In this document: one piece after another, positions 1-7,947 of the stretch
Position numbering within the stretch: position 1 is the stretch's first letter
How the letters are laid out: each line of letters starts with the position of its first letter
Assembly: GCF_000238295.3 (NCBI RefSeq)
Contig: NZ_AHCD03000027.1
Coordinates: 1 to 64,000 of the forward strand
Reading direction: 5' to 3'
Length of the DNA: 64,000 nt
Source of the DNA: Pseudoalteromonas rubra
Lineage (GTDB): Bacteria; Pseudomonadota; Gammaproteobacteria; Enterobacterales; Alteromonadaceae
Program-made: the position numbers and the translations under genes
The notes under the pieces: generated by a model
What the model was told of the DNA's origin: nothing
The model's database searches: none
What the model saw: the letters and a program-made list of their open reading frames with translations, nothing else

Positions 1-59
1 GAAATAGCGCCGATGATAGTGTGGGGTTTCCCATGTGAAAGTAGGACATTGCCAAGCTC
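1..59 (+). rRNA. rrf: 5S ribosomal RNA, 3' end only
   Basis: The first bases read like the 3' third of a gammaproteobacterial 5S rRNA: the helix with GTGGGGTTTCCCATGTGAAA, then AGTAGGACATTGCCAAGC, which pairs with the missing 5' end. The exact 3' end is uncertain by a few bases. A GC-rich hairpin with a T-run follows at 71, as expected after an rRNA operon on the + strand. The rest of the operon is upstream of the window. Confidence 0.85.
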
Positions 60-70
60 CTAATTAGAGA

Positions 71-101
71 AACCCGTTGCAGCAATGCAGCGGGTTTTTT
101 G
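71..101 (+). terminator. Intrinsic terminator of the rRNA operon
   Basis: AACCCGTTGC and GCAGCGGGTT form a stem with one G-T pair, followed by a T-run, about 12 bases after the 5S end. The same hairpin occurs again at 306-335 and 1256-1285 inside the duplicated region. Confidence 0.85.
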
Positions 102-112
102 CTATGTGCGAT

Positions 113-286
113 TCAAAAGCTGTAGACAGAGCGGTGTTGTCTATTCATCGATGAAGCTGGGTTGGATGGTGGAATAGGCCTACGTTCTCTAAAAAGGCTC
201 GTTTCACCTTGCGCAAAGTAAATGAACTCGCGTTGCTCGCTGTCTTTGTACTTTGCACTTAATTCATCCATGAATCTCATCGACAT
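113..286 (-). CDS. Small ORF at the edge of the tandem duplication (57 aa), probably a gene fragment
   Basis: Reading from the ATG at 286, which has a GGAGGT site four bases upstream, this ORF begins MSMRFMDELSAKYKDSEQRE and ends at 113. The first 24 codons recur exactly at 1164-1236 because that stretch is duplicated. The tail contains AQGETSLFRE, which resembles the reading AQDETRSFLVDAD found in the minus-strand sequence around 645-720. This suggests that pieces of one ancestral small gene are scattered here. I do not recognise the family. It may be non-functional. Confidence 0.3.
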   Translation of the reverse strand: MSMRFMDELSAKYKDSEQREFIYFAQGETSLFRERRPIPPSNPASSMNRQHRSVYSF

Positions 287-305
287 TCGTACCTCCATGT
301 ACATC

Positions 306-335
306 AAACCCGTTGCAGCAATGCAGCGGGTTTTT
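306..335 (+). terminator. Copy of the rRNA terminator hairpin inside the repeat
   Basis: AAACCCGTTGC, AGCAAT loop region and GCAGCGGGTTTTT repeat the hairpin found after the 5S gene. No complete + strand gene ends directly before it, so it is best read as a duplicated relic of the rRNA operon end. Confidence 0.6.
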
Positions 336-390
336 GCTATGTGCGATTTAAAAAAGTTGTATAACTTTTCGATCCCAAAGCCCACACTAC

Positions 391-506
391 CGTCATCCCG
401 CACTTGATGTGGGAACTGCTGACAGGCTACACGGCGAGTATAAATGGCACATCAATATTGCCTACATCCCCGTCATCCCGCACTTGATGCGGGAACTGGT
501 GACAGG
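391..506. repeat. 80-bp palindrome array, copy A (two units)
   Basis: CGTCATCCCGCACTTGATG followed by a complementary CGGGA or TGGGA arm starts at 391 and again at 471, exactly 80 bp apart, each followed by GACAGG. The core CCCGCA-CTTGA-TGCGGG can fold as a hairpin. Related palindromes lie at 11673, 21144 and 23571, so this is a dispersed REP-like family. No transposase of the REP-associated type is present in the window. Confidence 0.85.
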
Positions 507-744
507 CCGCACCGTAAGCATGAGTTGCCCCGAGACCTGACAAGCATCATCAGACTCCAAACAAGAAAAGCCCAACTCGAAAGAGGCGGGCTTTTTGCGA
601 TGTGTAAATTAAAAAAGCTGTAAAGAGCTGTCCTGTCTATTCGCCCGTGAAGCTGGGTTGGATGGGGAATTGGTCAGCATCCACTAAAAAACTGCGCGTT
701 TCATCTTGCGTAAGGCCGCGCTAAAGCACGGCTATACTTTGTCA

Positions 745-1236
745 TTAGCTCAACTCTTTAATTGCTTCACTGAGTCCATCTAAGGTCAATGGAAACATAC
801 GGCCAGCCATCAGTTCATCGATAAGGCCAATTGAATGGTAGTAAGGCCAATGAGTCTTTGGTTGTGGGTTAAGCCAGGCGACTTTATCAAAATGCTGAGT
901 GAGCCTTTGCAGCCACACTGAACCGGCTTCCTGATTCCAGTGCTCGACACTGCCGCCGGGGTAGGTGATCTCATAGGGGCCCATAGTGGCATCACCGACG
1001 AAGATCAGCCGATAATCCCGGCCAAAGCGATTGATCAGCTGATGGGTATCGAGCAAGGTATTATCCAGCCTGTCATTGTCCTGCCAGACATGTTCGTATA
1101 CACAGTTATGGAAGTAGAAAAACTCAAGGTGTTTAAACTCGCTGTGCGCGGCGCTGAACAGCTCAAAGTAAATGAACTCGCGTTGCTCGCTGTCTTTGTA
1201 CTTTGCACTTAATTCATCCATGAATCTCATCGACAT
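745..1236 (-). pseudogene. Truncated duplicate of the VWA gene, fused in frame to a foreign start
   Basis: The last ~139 codons, from LFSAAHSEFKHLEF to the stop at 745, are the same as the C terminus of the intact VWA gene at 1775-2959. At the junction (1163/1164) the reading frame continues without a break into the 24-codon start MSMRFMDELSAKYKDSEQRE, which has its own GGAGGT site. The product would be about 163 aa and would lack the metal-binding DIGGS motif of the VWA domain. It arose from tandem duplication. Whether it is expressed cannot be told from sequence. Confidence 0.75.
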
Positions 1237-1255
1237 TCGTACCTCCATGTACGTC

Positions 1256-1285
1256 AAACCCGTTGCAGCAATGCAGCGGGTTTTT
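1256..1285 (+). terminator. Second copy of the rRNA terminator hairpin inside the repeat
   Basis: Same hairpin as at 306, carried by copy B of the duplication. No + strand gene ends here. Confidence 0.55.
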
Positions 1286-1340
1286 GCTATGTGCGATTTA
1301 AAAAAGTTGTATAACTTTTCGATCCCAAAGCCCACACTAC

Positions 1341-1536
1341 CGTCATCCCGCACTTGATGTGGGAACTGCTGACAGGCTACACGGCGAGTATAAATGGCAC
1401 ATCAATATTGCCTACATCCCCGTCATCCCGCACTTGATGCGGGAACTACTAACAGGCCACGCGGAGAGTATGAATGACACGTCGGCATAACCCACATCCC
1501 CGTCATCCCGCACTTGATGCGGGAACTGGTGACAGG
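1341..1536. repeat. 80-bp palindrome array, copy B (three units)
   Basis: Units start at 1341, 1421 and 1501, each with CGTCATCCCGCACTTGATG. The middle unit has diverged spacer sequence (ACTAACAGGCCACGCGGAG). Copy A has only two units, so a unit was gained or lost after the larger duplication. This makes the array a possible length-variable locus. Confidence 0.85.
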
Positions 1537-1774
1537 CCGCACCGTAAGCATGAGTTGCCCCGAGACCTGACAAGCATCATCAGACTCCAAACAAGAAAAG
1601 CCCAACTCGAAAGAGGCGGGCTTTTTGCGATGTGTAAATTAAAAAAGCTGTAAAGAGCTGTCCTGTCTATTCGCCCGTGAAGCTGGGTTGGATGGGGAAT
1701 TGGTCAGCATCCACTAAAAAACTGCGCGTTTCATCTTGCGTAAGGCCGCGCTAAAGCACGGCTATACTTTGTCA

Positions 1775-2959
1775 TTAGCTCAACTCTTTAATTGCTTCAC
1801 TGAGTCCATCTAAGGTCAATGGAAACATACGGCCAGCCATCAGTTCATCGATAAGGCCAATTGAATGGTAGTAAGGCCAATGAGTCTTTGGTTGTGGGTT
1901 AAGCCAGGCGACTTTATCAAAATGCTGAGTGAGCCTTTGCAGCCACACTGAACCGGCTTCCTGATTCCAGTGCTCGACACTGCCGCCGGGGTAGGTGATC
2001 TCATAGGGGCCCATAGTGGCATCACCGACGAAGATCAGCCGATAATCCCGGCCAAAGCGATTGATCAGCTGATGGGTATCGAGCAAGGTATTATCCAGCC
2101 TGTCATTGTCCTGCCAGACATGTTCGTATACACAGTTATGGAAGTAGAAAAACTCAAGGTGTTTAAACTCGCTGTGCGCGGCGCTGAACAGCTGCTCACA
2201 GATCTGAATATGATCATCCATAGAACCACCGATATCGAACAACATGATGACATTGACGGCGTTGTGTCGCTCAGGTGCCATCTTCACATCCAGCATACCA
2301 CCTTGCTTAGCTGTAGCGCGGATGGTTTCATTCAGATCAAGTTGATCGCTGGCGCCACTGCGGGCAAATTTGCGCAATTGTTTGAGTGCCAGCTTGATAG
2401 TGCGGTTACTGATGTCGCTGTCGGCATCCAGGTTGCGATACTGACGTTTATCCCACACCTTGACGGCACGGCGGTGACGGCTGCCATCCTGACCAATTCG
2501 GACACCTTCTGGGTTATAACCATATGCCCCAAAAGGAGAAGTACCGCCAGTTCCTACCCATTTGTTGCCACCGGCATGACGCTTTTGCTGCTCGGCGAGC
2601 CGTTGCTTCAGGGTATCCAGCAGCTTGTCGAGTCCACCGAGCGCTTTAAGCTTGGCTTTTTCTTCTTCACTCAGGTGCTTTTCAAACTCTTTGCGCAGCC
2701 AGTCTTGTGGCAGGGCGTTTTGCTGTAACTGGCTGAACAGATCCAGAGATTCGACACCCTCAAAATAATCGGCAAAGGCGCGGTCAAATTTATCAAACTG
2801 GGTTTCATCTTTGACAAATATGGTTTTGGCGAGATGATAAAAACCGTCGATATCGGCGAAACACACGTCTTTATCCAATGCGTTGATGCAGTCCAGTAGC
2901 TCACGGAGGCTGGCTTTCACGCCATAGCGCCTGAGCGTGAATAAGAAGTCGATCAACAT
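1775..2959 (-). CDS. VWA domain-containing protein, CoxE-like
   Basis: A 394-aa protein with a central Gln/Lys-rich region (residues ~130-170) and a C-terminal von Willebrand A-like domain. That domain has the metal-site motif DIGGSMDDH near residue 245 and ends with LDGLSEAIKELS. There is no signal peptide. The gene starts 2 bp after the stop of the MoxR ATPase gene at 2962, so the two are surely one operon. This pairing is typical of MoxR AAA ATPases with VWA partners, which act together as chaperones that insert metals or assemble protein complexes. The substrate here is unknown. The last ~420 bp are duplicated downstream (745-1163). Confidence 0.9.
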   Translation of the reverse strand: MLIDFLFTLRRYGVKASLRELLDCINALDKDVCFADIDGFYHLAKTIFVKDETQFDKFDRAFADYFEGVESLDLFSQLQQNALPQDWLRKEFEKHLSEEEKAKLKALGGLDKLLDTLKQRLAEQQKRHAGGNKWVGTGGTSPFGAYGYNPEGVRIGQDGSRHRRAVKVWDKRQYRNLDADSDISNRTIKLALKQLRKFARSGASDQLDLNETIRATAKQGGMLDVKMAPERHNAVNVIMLFDIGGSMDDHIQICEQLFSAAHSEFKHLEFFYFHNCVYEHVWQDNDRLDNTLLDTHQLINRFGRDYRLIFVGDATMGPYEITYPGGSVEHWNQEAGSVWLQRLTQHFDKVAWLNPQPKTHWPYYHSIGLIDELMAGRMFPLTLDGLSEAIKELS

Positions 2960-2961
2960 GA

Positions 2962-3795
2962 TCAGCGCTTACCTAAAAAAGCCAGCTTCTCAAGCAAAGT
3001 GACGTCCTGCTCATTTTTCAGTAGTGCGCCAAACATGGGCATCAATCCACCTTTGTGGCTACGATCCTGAAGTGTCTGGGGATCTATGTCTTCTGCCAAT
3101 AGCAGCTTGAGCCAGTCGAGCAGTTCACTGGTACTGGGTTTCTTTTTTAATCCAGCGACACTGCGTAGTTCAAAAAACACTTCCAGCGCGTGTTTCACTA
3201 AGCGCGGCTTAATCGCCGGGAAGTGGACATCAATGATTGCCTGCATTTCGTCTTTATCTGGGAAATCAATATAGTGGAAGAAACAACGGCGCAAAAATGC
3301 ATCGGGCAGTTCTTTTTCGTTATTGGATGTGATGATCACAATAGGACGAACCTGTGCTTTTATCTGCTCACCGGTTTCATACACATGAAACTCCATGCGA
3401 TCTAGCTCAAGTAACAGGTCATTCGGGAACTCAATGTCTGCTTTATCAATTTCATCGATCAGTAGCACCGGGCGTTTAGCCTGAGTAAAGGCCTGCCACA
3501 GCTTGCCCTGAATGATGTAATTACCAATATCATGTACGCGTGCGTCTCCCAGCTGACTGTCTCGCAGGCGCGATACTGCATCGTATTCATATAAGCCTTG
3601 CTGCGCCTTAGTGGTTGATTTGATGTGCCACTGAATGAGCTCAGTATCCAGGCTTTTGGCCAGCTCTTCAGCCAGCAGGGTTTTCCCTGTGCCGGGCTCC
3701 CCTTTGATCAGCAGTGGCTTTTCCAGGATCACTGCAGCGTTTACCGCTTGTTGCAGCGCCGGGCTGGCAATATAAGATTCGGTACCTTTAAACAT
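2962..3795 (-). CDS. MoxR family AAA+ ATPase
   Basis: This is a 277-aa AAA+ ATPase when started at MFKGTESYIASPAL, the usual start of this family. An upstream ATG at 3843 would add 16 poorly conserved residues. Walker A is GEPGTGKT, Walker B is VLLIDEIDKAD, sensor 1 is IITSNNEKELPDAF and the arginine finger region is AFLRRCFF. MoxR proteins couple ATP hydrolysis to remodelling of client complexes together with a VWA protein, which is encoded immediately downstream. The gene is the first of the two-gene operon. Confidence 0.93.
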   Translation of the reverse strand: MFKGTESYIASPALQQAVNAAVILEKPLLIKGEPGTGKTLLAEELAKSLDTELIQWHIKSTTKAQQGLYEYDAVSRLRDSQLGDARVHDIGNYIIQGKLWQAFTQAKRPVLLIDEIDKADIEFPNDLLLELDRMEFHVYETGEQIKAQVRPIVIITSNNEKELPDAFLRRCFFHYIDFPDKDEMQAIIDVHFPAIKPRLVKHALEVFFELRSVAGLKKKPSTSELLDWLKLLLAEDIDPQTLQDRSHKGGLMPMFGALLKNEQDVTLLEKLAFLGKR

Positions 3796-3870
3796 AAACG
3801 TGTTAACTCTGGTCTGATGAGTAATAGAAGCCCAGTGTGCCACAGCGAAGATGGGCAGCGCAAATACACC

Positions 3871-4095
3871 TCACTGTGCCGGTCCCAGGTAATTAAATCG
3901 TGGCACTTGCTCACCGTCGATCTCGACGGTCTCACAGAACATACTGAGTGGGCGCACCCAATGATCATAGTTGCCGTACAGTGTCTGGTAGACCACCATG
4001 GCCTCTTCAGTTTCGCTATGGGTGGCAACGAACAGCACCTGATATTTTGGGCCTTTGTAATGTTGATAAATGCCGGGTTTGAGTTCTTTATTCAC
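3871..4095 (-). CDS. DUF1653 domain protein
   Basis: A 74-aa cytoplasmic protein with the pattern GIYQHYKGPKYQVL, then MVVYQTLYG and WVRPLSMFCE. This is the typical full-length layout of the DUF1653 family, a small SH3-like fold of unknown function. It sits between the MoxR gene (same strand, 75 bp downstream) and the divergent DUF2947-like gene at 4150, sharing a short promoter region of about 54 bp with the latter. No biochemical role is known to me. Confidence 0.88.
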   Translation of the reverse strand: MNKELKPGIYQHYKGPKYQVLFVATHSETEEAMVVYQTLYGNYDHWVRPLSMFCETVEIDGEQVPRFNYLGPAQ

Positions 4096-4149
4096 GGTTG
4101 TAGCTCCAATTAGGTATAATGCTTAGGTTTTAATAAATAGGTATCAGAC

Positions 4150-4632
4150 ATGAATTATATTGCGCTCGATGCGTTCAAGAAAGCCTGGGTGTTCCGTCAT
4201 CAGGACTTGCCCATTGATGAGGCCGATCTGGCACGGATCAAGCCGATGACTGAGCAACGCGCGGCGGTGTTGTGGACCACTATGGTGAGTCGAGAGCAGG
4301 ATCACCCTGACTTTTTTACGCCTCATGACTGGCCAGGCAAAGAAGAAAACTGGCACGAAAGCCTGGACTGGGAAGGCCCCTGGGAAGCTGGTGAAGCCAC
4401 TTTGCCCGACACCATTTGTGATTTTCTCAACTGGGAAGATAACACCACAGTGTATTTTTGTATGTCACGGGAACTGATCATTGAAACCCAGTTTGATGTG
4501 TTTAAGCGTACCTGGCAGAACTTTATGTTTTTGGCCGATGGCAGCCTGTTGCTAGGCAAAAAACGTGATACCGCGGTGATGTTCAGTGAATCAGGGGAAG
4601 CCAGGCTCGGTAAGCGGCCTAAAAACCCTTAA
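4150..4632 (+). CDS. DUF2947-like conserved protein
   Basis: A 160-aa soluble, acidic protein beginning MNYIALDAFKKAWVFRHQDL. It is rich in Trp and carries HDWPGKEENWHESLDWEGPW and CDFLNWEDNTTVYFCM. It matches my memory of the DUF2947 family of marine gammaproteobacteria, whose function is unknown. No signal peptide or membrane segment is present. It is divergent from the DUF1653 gene and followed by a 90-bp gap before the next gene. Confidence 0.75.
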   Translation: MNYIALDAFKKAWVFRHQDLPIDEADLARIKPMTEQRAAVLWTTMVSREQDHPDFFTPHDWPGKEENWHESLDWEGPWEAGEATLPDTICDFLNWEDNTTVYFCMSRELIIETQFDVFKRTWQNFMFLADGSLLLGKKRDTAVMFSESGEARLGKRPKNP

Positions 4633-4725
4633 TCGTTCTTCGTTGCCTGTTGTCGGTTGCTTTCATGCGAGTGCGCTATATTTAACCGTGTGGTCGTGAT
4701 ATAACCTCTGTGTAAAGGAGGCATT

Positions 4726-5373
4726 TTGAACAGTCAAGATCACACCAAGCAGCAAAGCACGATATGGCAGGATGAGGCAACCCGGTTGGCGTATGCTGAG
4801 CTGGCTAACGTCTTTTATGCGCGTGAAATCCCCAGCTTGTCGACAGAGCCTGACATTGACCGGCTGCAAAGGCGTTTAAACAGCCTGCCTTACTACGTAG
4901 AGCGCGCAGCGACGCACATTGTGCTTGGTGAGGTGCCTCTGGAGCTTGATAGCCACAATGGCTGTTGGTTGGCTAAACAACGCAAATGTCCCGAGTGGCA
5001 AGCAGAAGAAGCGTCGGCTTTTTTCACTGCGCAGGCTGCCGTGGGGCTGGTTGTGCCGGTGCTGGTTGTGGACCTTGGCATAAGCTGTTTGTATTTAGAT
5101 ACGCTGGATCAGAGGCGCGACGGACGATGGCATTGTAACCAGTTTGGTTGGTTTGACTGTTCGGGCAAAGCACTCAGCAACAATGAGCAAGCCGATTTGC
5201 CAACAACCCGTTATTTACTCAAACCCAATAAAGCGTTAATGACCGCCGCCTGTTGTGGTCACCGCTGGCAATATCATAAAATACTGCCACCCAGAACGCT
5301 GGGCTTACGCGAAATGTTACTGGCCAGCAGTGTAAACTGGGCAAACGTGAGAAAAAAACAACAACGCAAGTAG
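4726..5373 (+). CDS. Conserved hypothetical protein (TTG start)
   Basis: A 215-aa protein. The TTG start at 4726 is supported by a strong AAAGGAGG site six bases upstream, and no better ATG lies nearby. The sequence shows no signal peptide. Residues ~105-120 (AVGLVVPVLVVDLGISCLYL) are hydrophobic, and there are two Cys clusters (GWFDCSGK, TAACCGHRW). The basic C terminus is VRKKQQRK. I do not recognise the family. It lies just before ftsB, with a 53-bp gap, and could be transcribed with the ftsB-rpoS block. Confidence 0.8.
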   Translation: MNSQDHTKQQSTIWQDEATRLAYAELANVFYAREIPSLSTEPDIDRLQRRLNSLPYYVERAATHIVLGEVPLELDSHNGCWLAKQRKCPEWQAEEASAFFTAQAAVGLVVPVLVVDLGISCLYLDTLDQRRDGRWHCNQFGWFDCSGKALSNNEQADLPTTRYLLKPNKALMTAACCGHRWQYHKILPPRTLGLREMLLASSVNWANVRKKQQRK

Positions 5374-5426
5374 TGCACATTGCCAGGTGCAATGCATGAT
5401 CCTGTAAAGCAATTAAGGTAGCCCGA

Positions 5427-5711
5427 ATGCGATATTTCCAACTTGCATTGCTATGCCTGTGTGCCTATACCCAATATAACTTGTGGTTTGGACACAATGG
5501 TCTTGAAGACTTTAGGCGTATCAAAACGGCGGTAGACAAACATCAGGCTGCCAATGCCGATCTGGCCAAACGTAATAAATTACTCAGAGCGGATATCGAA
5601 GATCTTAAGCTTGGACTCGAAGGGGTTGAAGAACGGGCACGCCATGAGCTGGGCATGATCAAACCGAATGAAACCTTTATCCGCGTACTGTCAAAGAAGC
5701 ACGATGAATAA
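5427..5711 (+). CDS. ftsB: Cell division protein FtsB
   Basis: A 94-aa bitopic inner-membrane protein with an N-terminal membrane helix (residues 3-20) and a coiled coil (residues ~30-65, with LAKRNKLLRADIEDLK). It ends with the conserved segment ERARHELGMIKPNETFIRV. FtsB joins FtsL and FtsQ in the divisome and helps switch on septal wall synthesis. Length and position directly before ispD match the usual gammaproteobacterial order. Its last 8 bases overlap the ispD start, which implies translational coupling. Confidence 0.95.
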   Translation: MRYFQLALLCLCAYTQYNLWFGHNGLEDFRRIKTAVDKHQAANADLAKRNKLLRADIEDLKLGLEGVEERARHELGMIKPNETFIRVLSKKHDE

Positions 5712-6405
5712 ACCAATTACAATTGCAGCGGTTGTTCCTGCTGCTGGCGTGGGTGCCAGAATGGGACTGAATCACCCCAAGCAATACCTGAAAATTGGCG
5801 ACAAAACGGTGCTTGAGCACACACTTGGTAAATTGGCTCAAGTACCACAGCTGACTAAACTGTATGTGGCCGTGAGTGAAACGGATGGCTACTTTGATGA
5901 ATTGGACTTGAGTGGCCTTGCAGTCAGCCGGGTAACCGGGGGGCAGGAGCGATCCGATTCGGTGCTCAATGCCTTGCTGGCGATGCAAAGTACGCCGCCA
6001 GACTGGGTGCTGGTGCATGATGCTGCTCGACCACTGGTGGAAGTCAGCGACATCACCAACTTGATTGAGCAGTGCCTGACGCATCAGGAAGGTGGCATTT
6101 TGGCGAGTAAGGTCAAAGACACCATTAAACGTGGCACCAGCCACAGCGAAGAGACTGTGCCACGAGCAACATTATGGCAGGCGCTGACACCGCAGTTTTT
6201 CCCTTATCATCAATTGCTCAATGCGTTGCAACAGGCACAGCAAAATAACGCACAGATCACCGATGAGGCCTCAGCCGTTGAGCTGGCCGGGCAACCTGTT
6301 CGGTTAGTCAGTGGTCGCTCAGACAACATTAAAATTACCACACCAGAAGACTATGCACTGGCCAGTTTTCTGATGTCACAACAAAGCAAAGCGAGGTCAT
6401 TATGA
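5704..6405 (+). CDS. ispD: 2-C-methyl-D-erythritol 4-phosphate cytidylyltransferase
   Basis: A 233-aa enzyme of the MEP isoprenoid pathway that transfers CMP to methylerythritol phosphate. Starting at MNKPITIAAVVPAAG gives the family's usual N terminus: the nucleotide-binding loop PAAGVGARMG with KQYL follows, then VLVHDAARPLV and later DEASAVE. The ATG at 5704 lies within the end of ftsB. The gene ends with ATGA shared with ispF. It is cytoplasmic and essential in organisms that use this pathway. Confidence 0.96.
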   Translation: MNKPITIAAVVPAAGVGARMGLNHPKQYLKIGDKTVLEHTLGKLAQVPQLTKLYVAVSETDGYFDELDLSGLAVSRVTGGQERSDSVLNALLAMQSTPPDWVLVHDAARPLVEVSDITNLIEQCLTHQEGGILASKVKDTIKRGTSHSEETVPRATLWQALTPQFFPYHQLLNALQQAQQNNAQITDEASAVELAGQPVRLVSGRSDNIKITTPEDYALASFLMSQQSKARSL

Positions 6406-6881
6406 TACGCATAGGTCACGGGTTTGATGTTCATAAGTTCGGTGGTGAAGGCCCGCTAACCATTTGTGGTGAGAAGATCCCCTACACGCAAGGGTTTATT
6501 GCACACTCCGACGGTGATGTGGCCATTCATGCTGTGTGTGATGCTTTGCTTGGCGCGCTGGCGCTGGGCGATATTGGTAAACACTTTCCCGATACGGCAG
6601 CTGAGTTTGAAAACATCGACAGCCGTATTTTGCTGCGCAGAGTGATGGAACAGGTCAGCGAACTGGGCTATCAGCTTGGTAATCTGGATGTCACTATCGT
6701 CGCACAGGCACCAAAAATGCGTCCGCACATTGATGCGATGCGCGCTAACCTGGCGGCAGATTGTCACGCTGATATGGACCAGATCAATGTGAAAGCCACC
6801 ACCACGGAAAAACTGGGCTTTGAAGGGCGTAAAGAAGGGATCTCCAGCCATGCCGTGGTATTACTGATTAAGGTGGCTTAG
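6402..6881 (+). CDS. ispF: 2-C-methyl-D-erythritol 2,4-cyclodiphosphate synthase
   Basis: A 159-aa MEP-pathway enzyme that cyclises the product of IspE with loss of CMP. The zinc-site motif GHGFDVHKF is at residues 5-13, the HSDGDVAIHA loop follows at ~34-43, and the C-terminal KATTTEKLGFEGR binds the cytidine nucleotide. The start overlaps the ispD stop by 4 bases. Length is normal for the trimeric enzyme. The next gene, truD, starts one base after the stop. Confidence 0.97.
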   Translation: MIRIGHGFDVHKFGGEGPLTICGEKIPYTQGFIAHSDGDVAIHAVCDALLGALALGDIGKHFPDTAAEFENIDSRILLRRVMEQVSELGYQLGNLDVTIVAQAPKMRPHIDAMRANLAADCHADMDQINVKATTTEKLGFEGRKEGISSHAVVLLIKVA

Positions 6882-6882
6882 C

Positions 6883-7947
6883 GTGAAAACCTGTGTATCT
6901 GCGCTTAACTACCTGTACGGTGAGCCGTTAGCGCGCGCTGAGTTTAAGTCTCAGCCTGAAGATTTTATGGTGGATGAGATCCTCGATATCGAATTTACCG
7001 GGGAAGGGGAGCATGTTTGCCTTCAGGTGGTTAAAAAAGGGGAGAACACAGCCTTTATTGCCCGTAAGCTGGCCGAATTTGCCGGTGTCGCGCCAAGAGA
7101 TGTTAGCTATGGCGGACTCAAAGATCGTCACGGCGTATGTACTCAGTGGTTCAGTGTCCCGGTGCCAATCAAACAATCTTTGGATTTCAGTGAGCTGAAC
7201 AGTGATAGCCTGTTTGTGGTGAAACAAGTGCGCCACAATCGAAAATTGCGCACCGGGTGTCACAAGGGTAATCGTTTTACCATTACATTACGTAATGTCA
7301 GTGAACCGTTGGATCTGTTGTCACGGGTCAATGCTGTGCGCCAGGGGGTACCGAACTACTTTGGTGAGCAGCGTTTTGGCCATGATGGTTACAACCTGGA
7401 AATGGCACAAAGGCTGTTTGAGGGAGAGCGGATCCGTGATAAAAAATTACGCGGCTTGGTGATCTCTGCTGCACGCTCACACATTTTTAATCAGCTGGTT
7501 TCAAGACGGGTCGCTGAGCATGGCCTGGCAAAAACCTGGCATCGTGAAGTTTTCATGCTCAGTGGCAGTAATGCGTTTTTTGAAGAAGGCATCAGTGATG
7601 CGCTGATTGTCCGGCTACTTGAAGCCGATATTGTGTTGTCAGCGCCGTTGCTGGGTAAAGGCGAAAAAGGCCTGACTGCACTTGAAATAGAATGGCTTAA
7701 ACCCTTTTCCGACTGGTGGCAGGGGCTGGGCGCTTTGGGGCTTAAAAATGAGCGCCGCGCTCTACGGGTGATCCCCGAAAATCTCGTGGTGAAAACACTC
7801 GACGCGACGACCATTCAGCTTAGTTTTGATTTACCGAAAGGGTGTTATGCCACCGCAATACTGCGAGAGCTGGTGCATCATGAGGATGTCAGCCATCGCA
7901 ATTATGATAAAAAAGGAAGCAACCAAGATGAAGATCCTGCTCAGTAA
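6883..7947 (+). CDS. truD: tRNA pseudouridine(13) synthase TruD
   Basis: A 354-aa enzyme that makes pseudouridine 13 in tRNA-Glu. The GTG start at 6883 follows ispF by one base and has an AAGGTGG ribosome site. The catalytic motif VSYGGLKDRHGVCTQWFSV contains the essential Asp. GVPNYFGEQRFGHDG and RSHIFNQLVSRRV are further family motifs. Synteny ispD-ispF-truD-surE is conserved in gammaproteobacteria. The 3' end overlaps the surE start by 20 bases. Confidence 0.96.
   Translation: MKTCVSALNYLYGEPLARAEFKSQPEDFMVDEILDIEFTGEGEHVCLQVVKKGENTAFIARKLAEFAGVAPRDVSYGGLKDRHGVCTQWFSVPVPIKQSLDFSELNSDSLFVVKQVRHNRKLRTGCHKGNRFTITLRNVSEPLDLLSRVNAVRQGVPNYFGEQRFGHDGYNLEMAQRLFEGERIRDKKLRGLVISAARSHIFNQLVSRRVAEHGLAKTWHREVFMLSGSNAFFEEGISDALIVRLLEADIVLSAPLLGKGEKGLTALEIEWLKPFSDWWQGLGALGLKNERRALRVIPENLVVKTLDATTIQLSFDLPKGCYATAILRELVHHEDVSHRNYDKKGSNQDEDPAQ

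Larger units (their letters stand above)
214..1163. repeat. Tandem duplication, copy A (950 bp)
   Basis: This segment is repeated immediately as 1164-2193. It starts at CAAAGTAAATGAACTCGCG and ends at GCGCTGAACAGCT. It carries the start of an unknown small gene, a copy of the rRNA terminator hairpin, two 80-bp palindrome units, a second hairpin at 575-600 and the last ~420 bp of the VWA gene, truncated. The two copies differ by one extra 80-bp unit in copy B and a few substitutions, for example TACATC against TACGTC in front of the hairpin. Confidence 0.92.
1164..2193. repeat. Tandem duplication, copy B (1030 bp)
   Basis: Second copy of 214-1163. Offsets are 950 bp for the left part and 1030 bp for the right part, because copy B carries one additional 80-bp palindrome unit. 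Its right end lies inside the intact VWA gene, which continues uninterrupted past 2193. This copy is therefore the original at that end, and copy A is the extra copy. Confidence 0.92.

Noticed and set aside
1970..2728. 252-aa + strand ORF opposite the VWA gene
   Set aside because: It is the antisense shadow of the intact VWA gene, which has clear domain motifs and an operon partner.
3625..4113. 162-aa + strand ORF over the MoxR start and DUF1653 gene
   Set aside because: It runs antisense to two recognised genes and has no family features.
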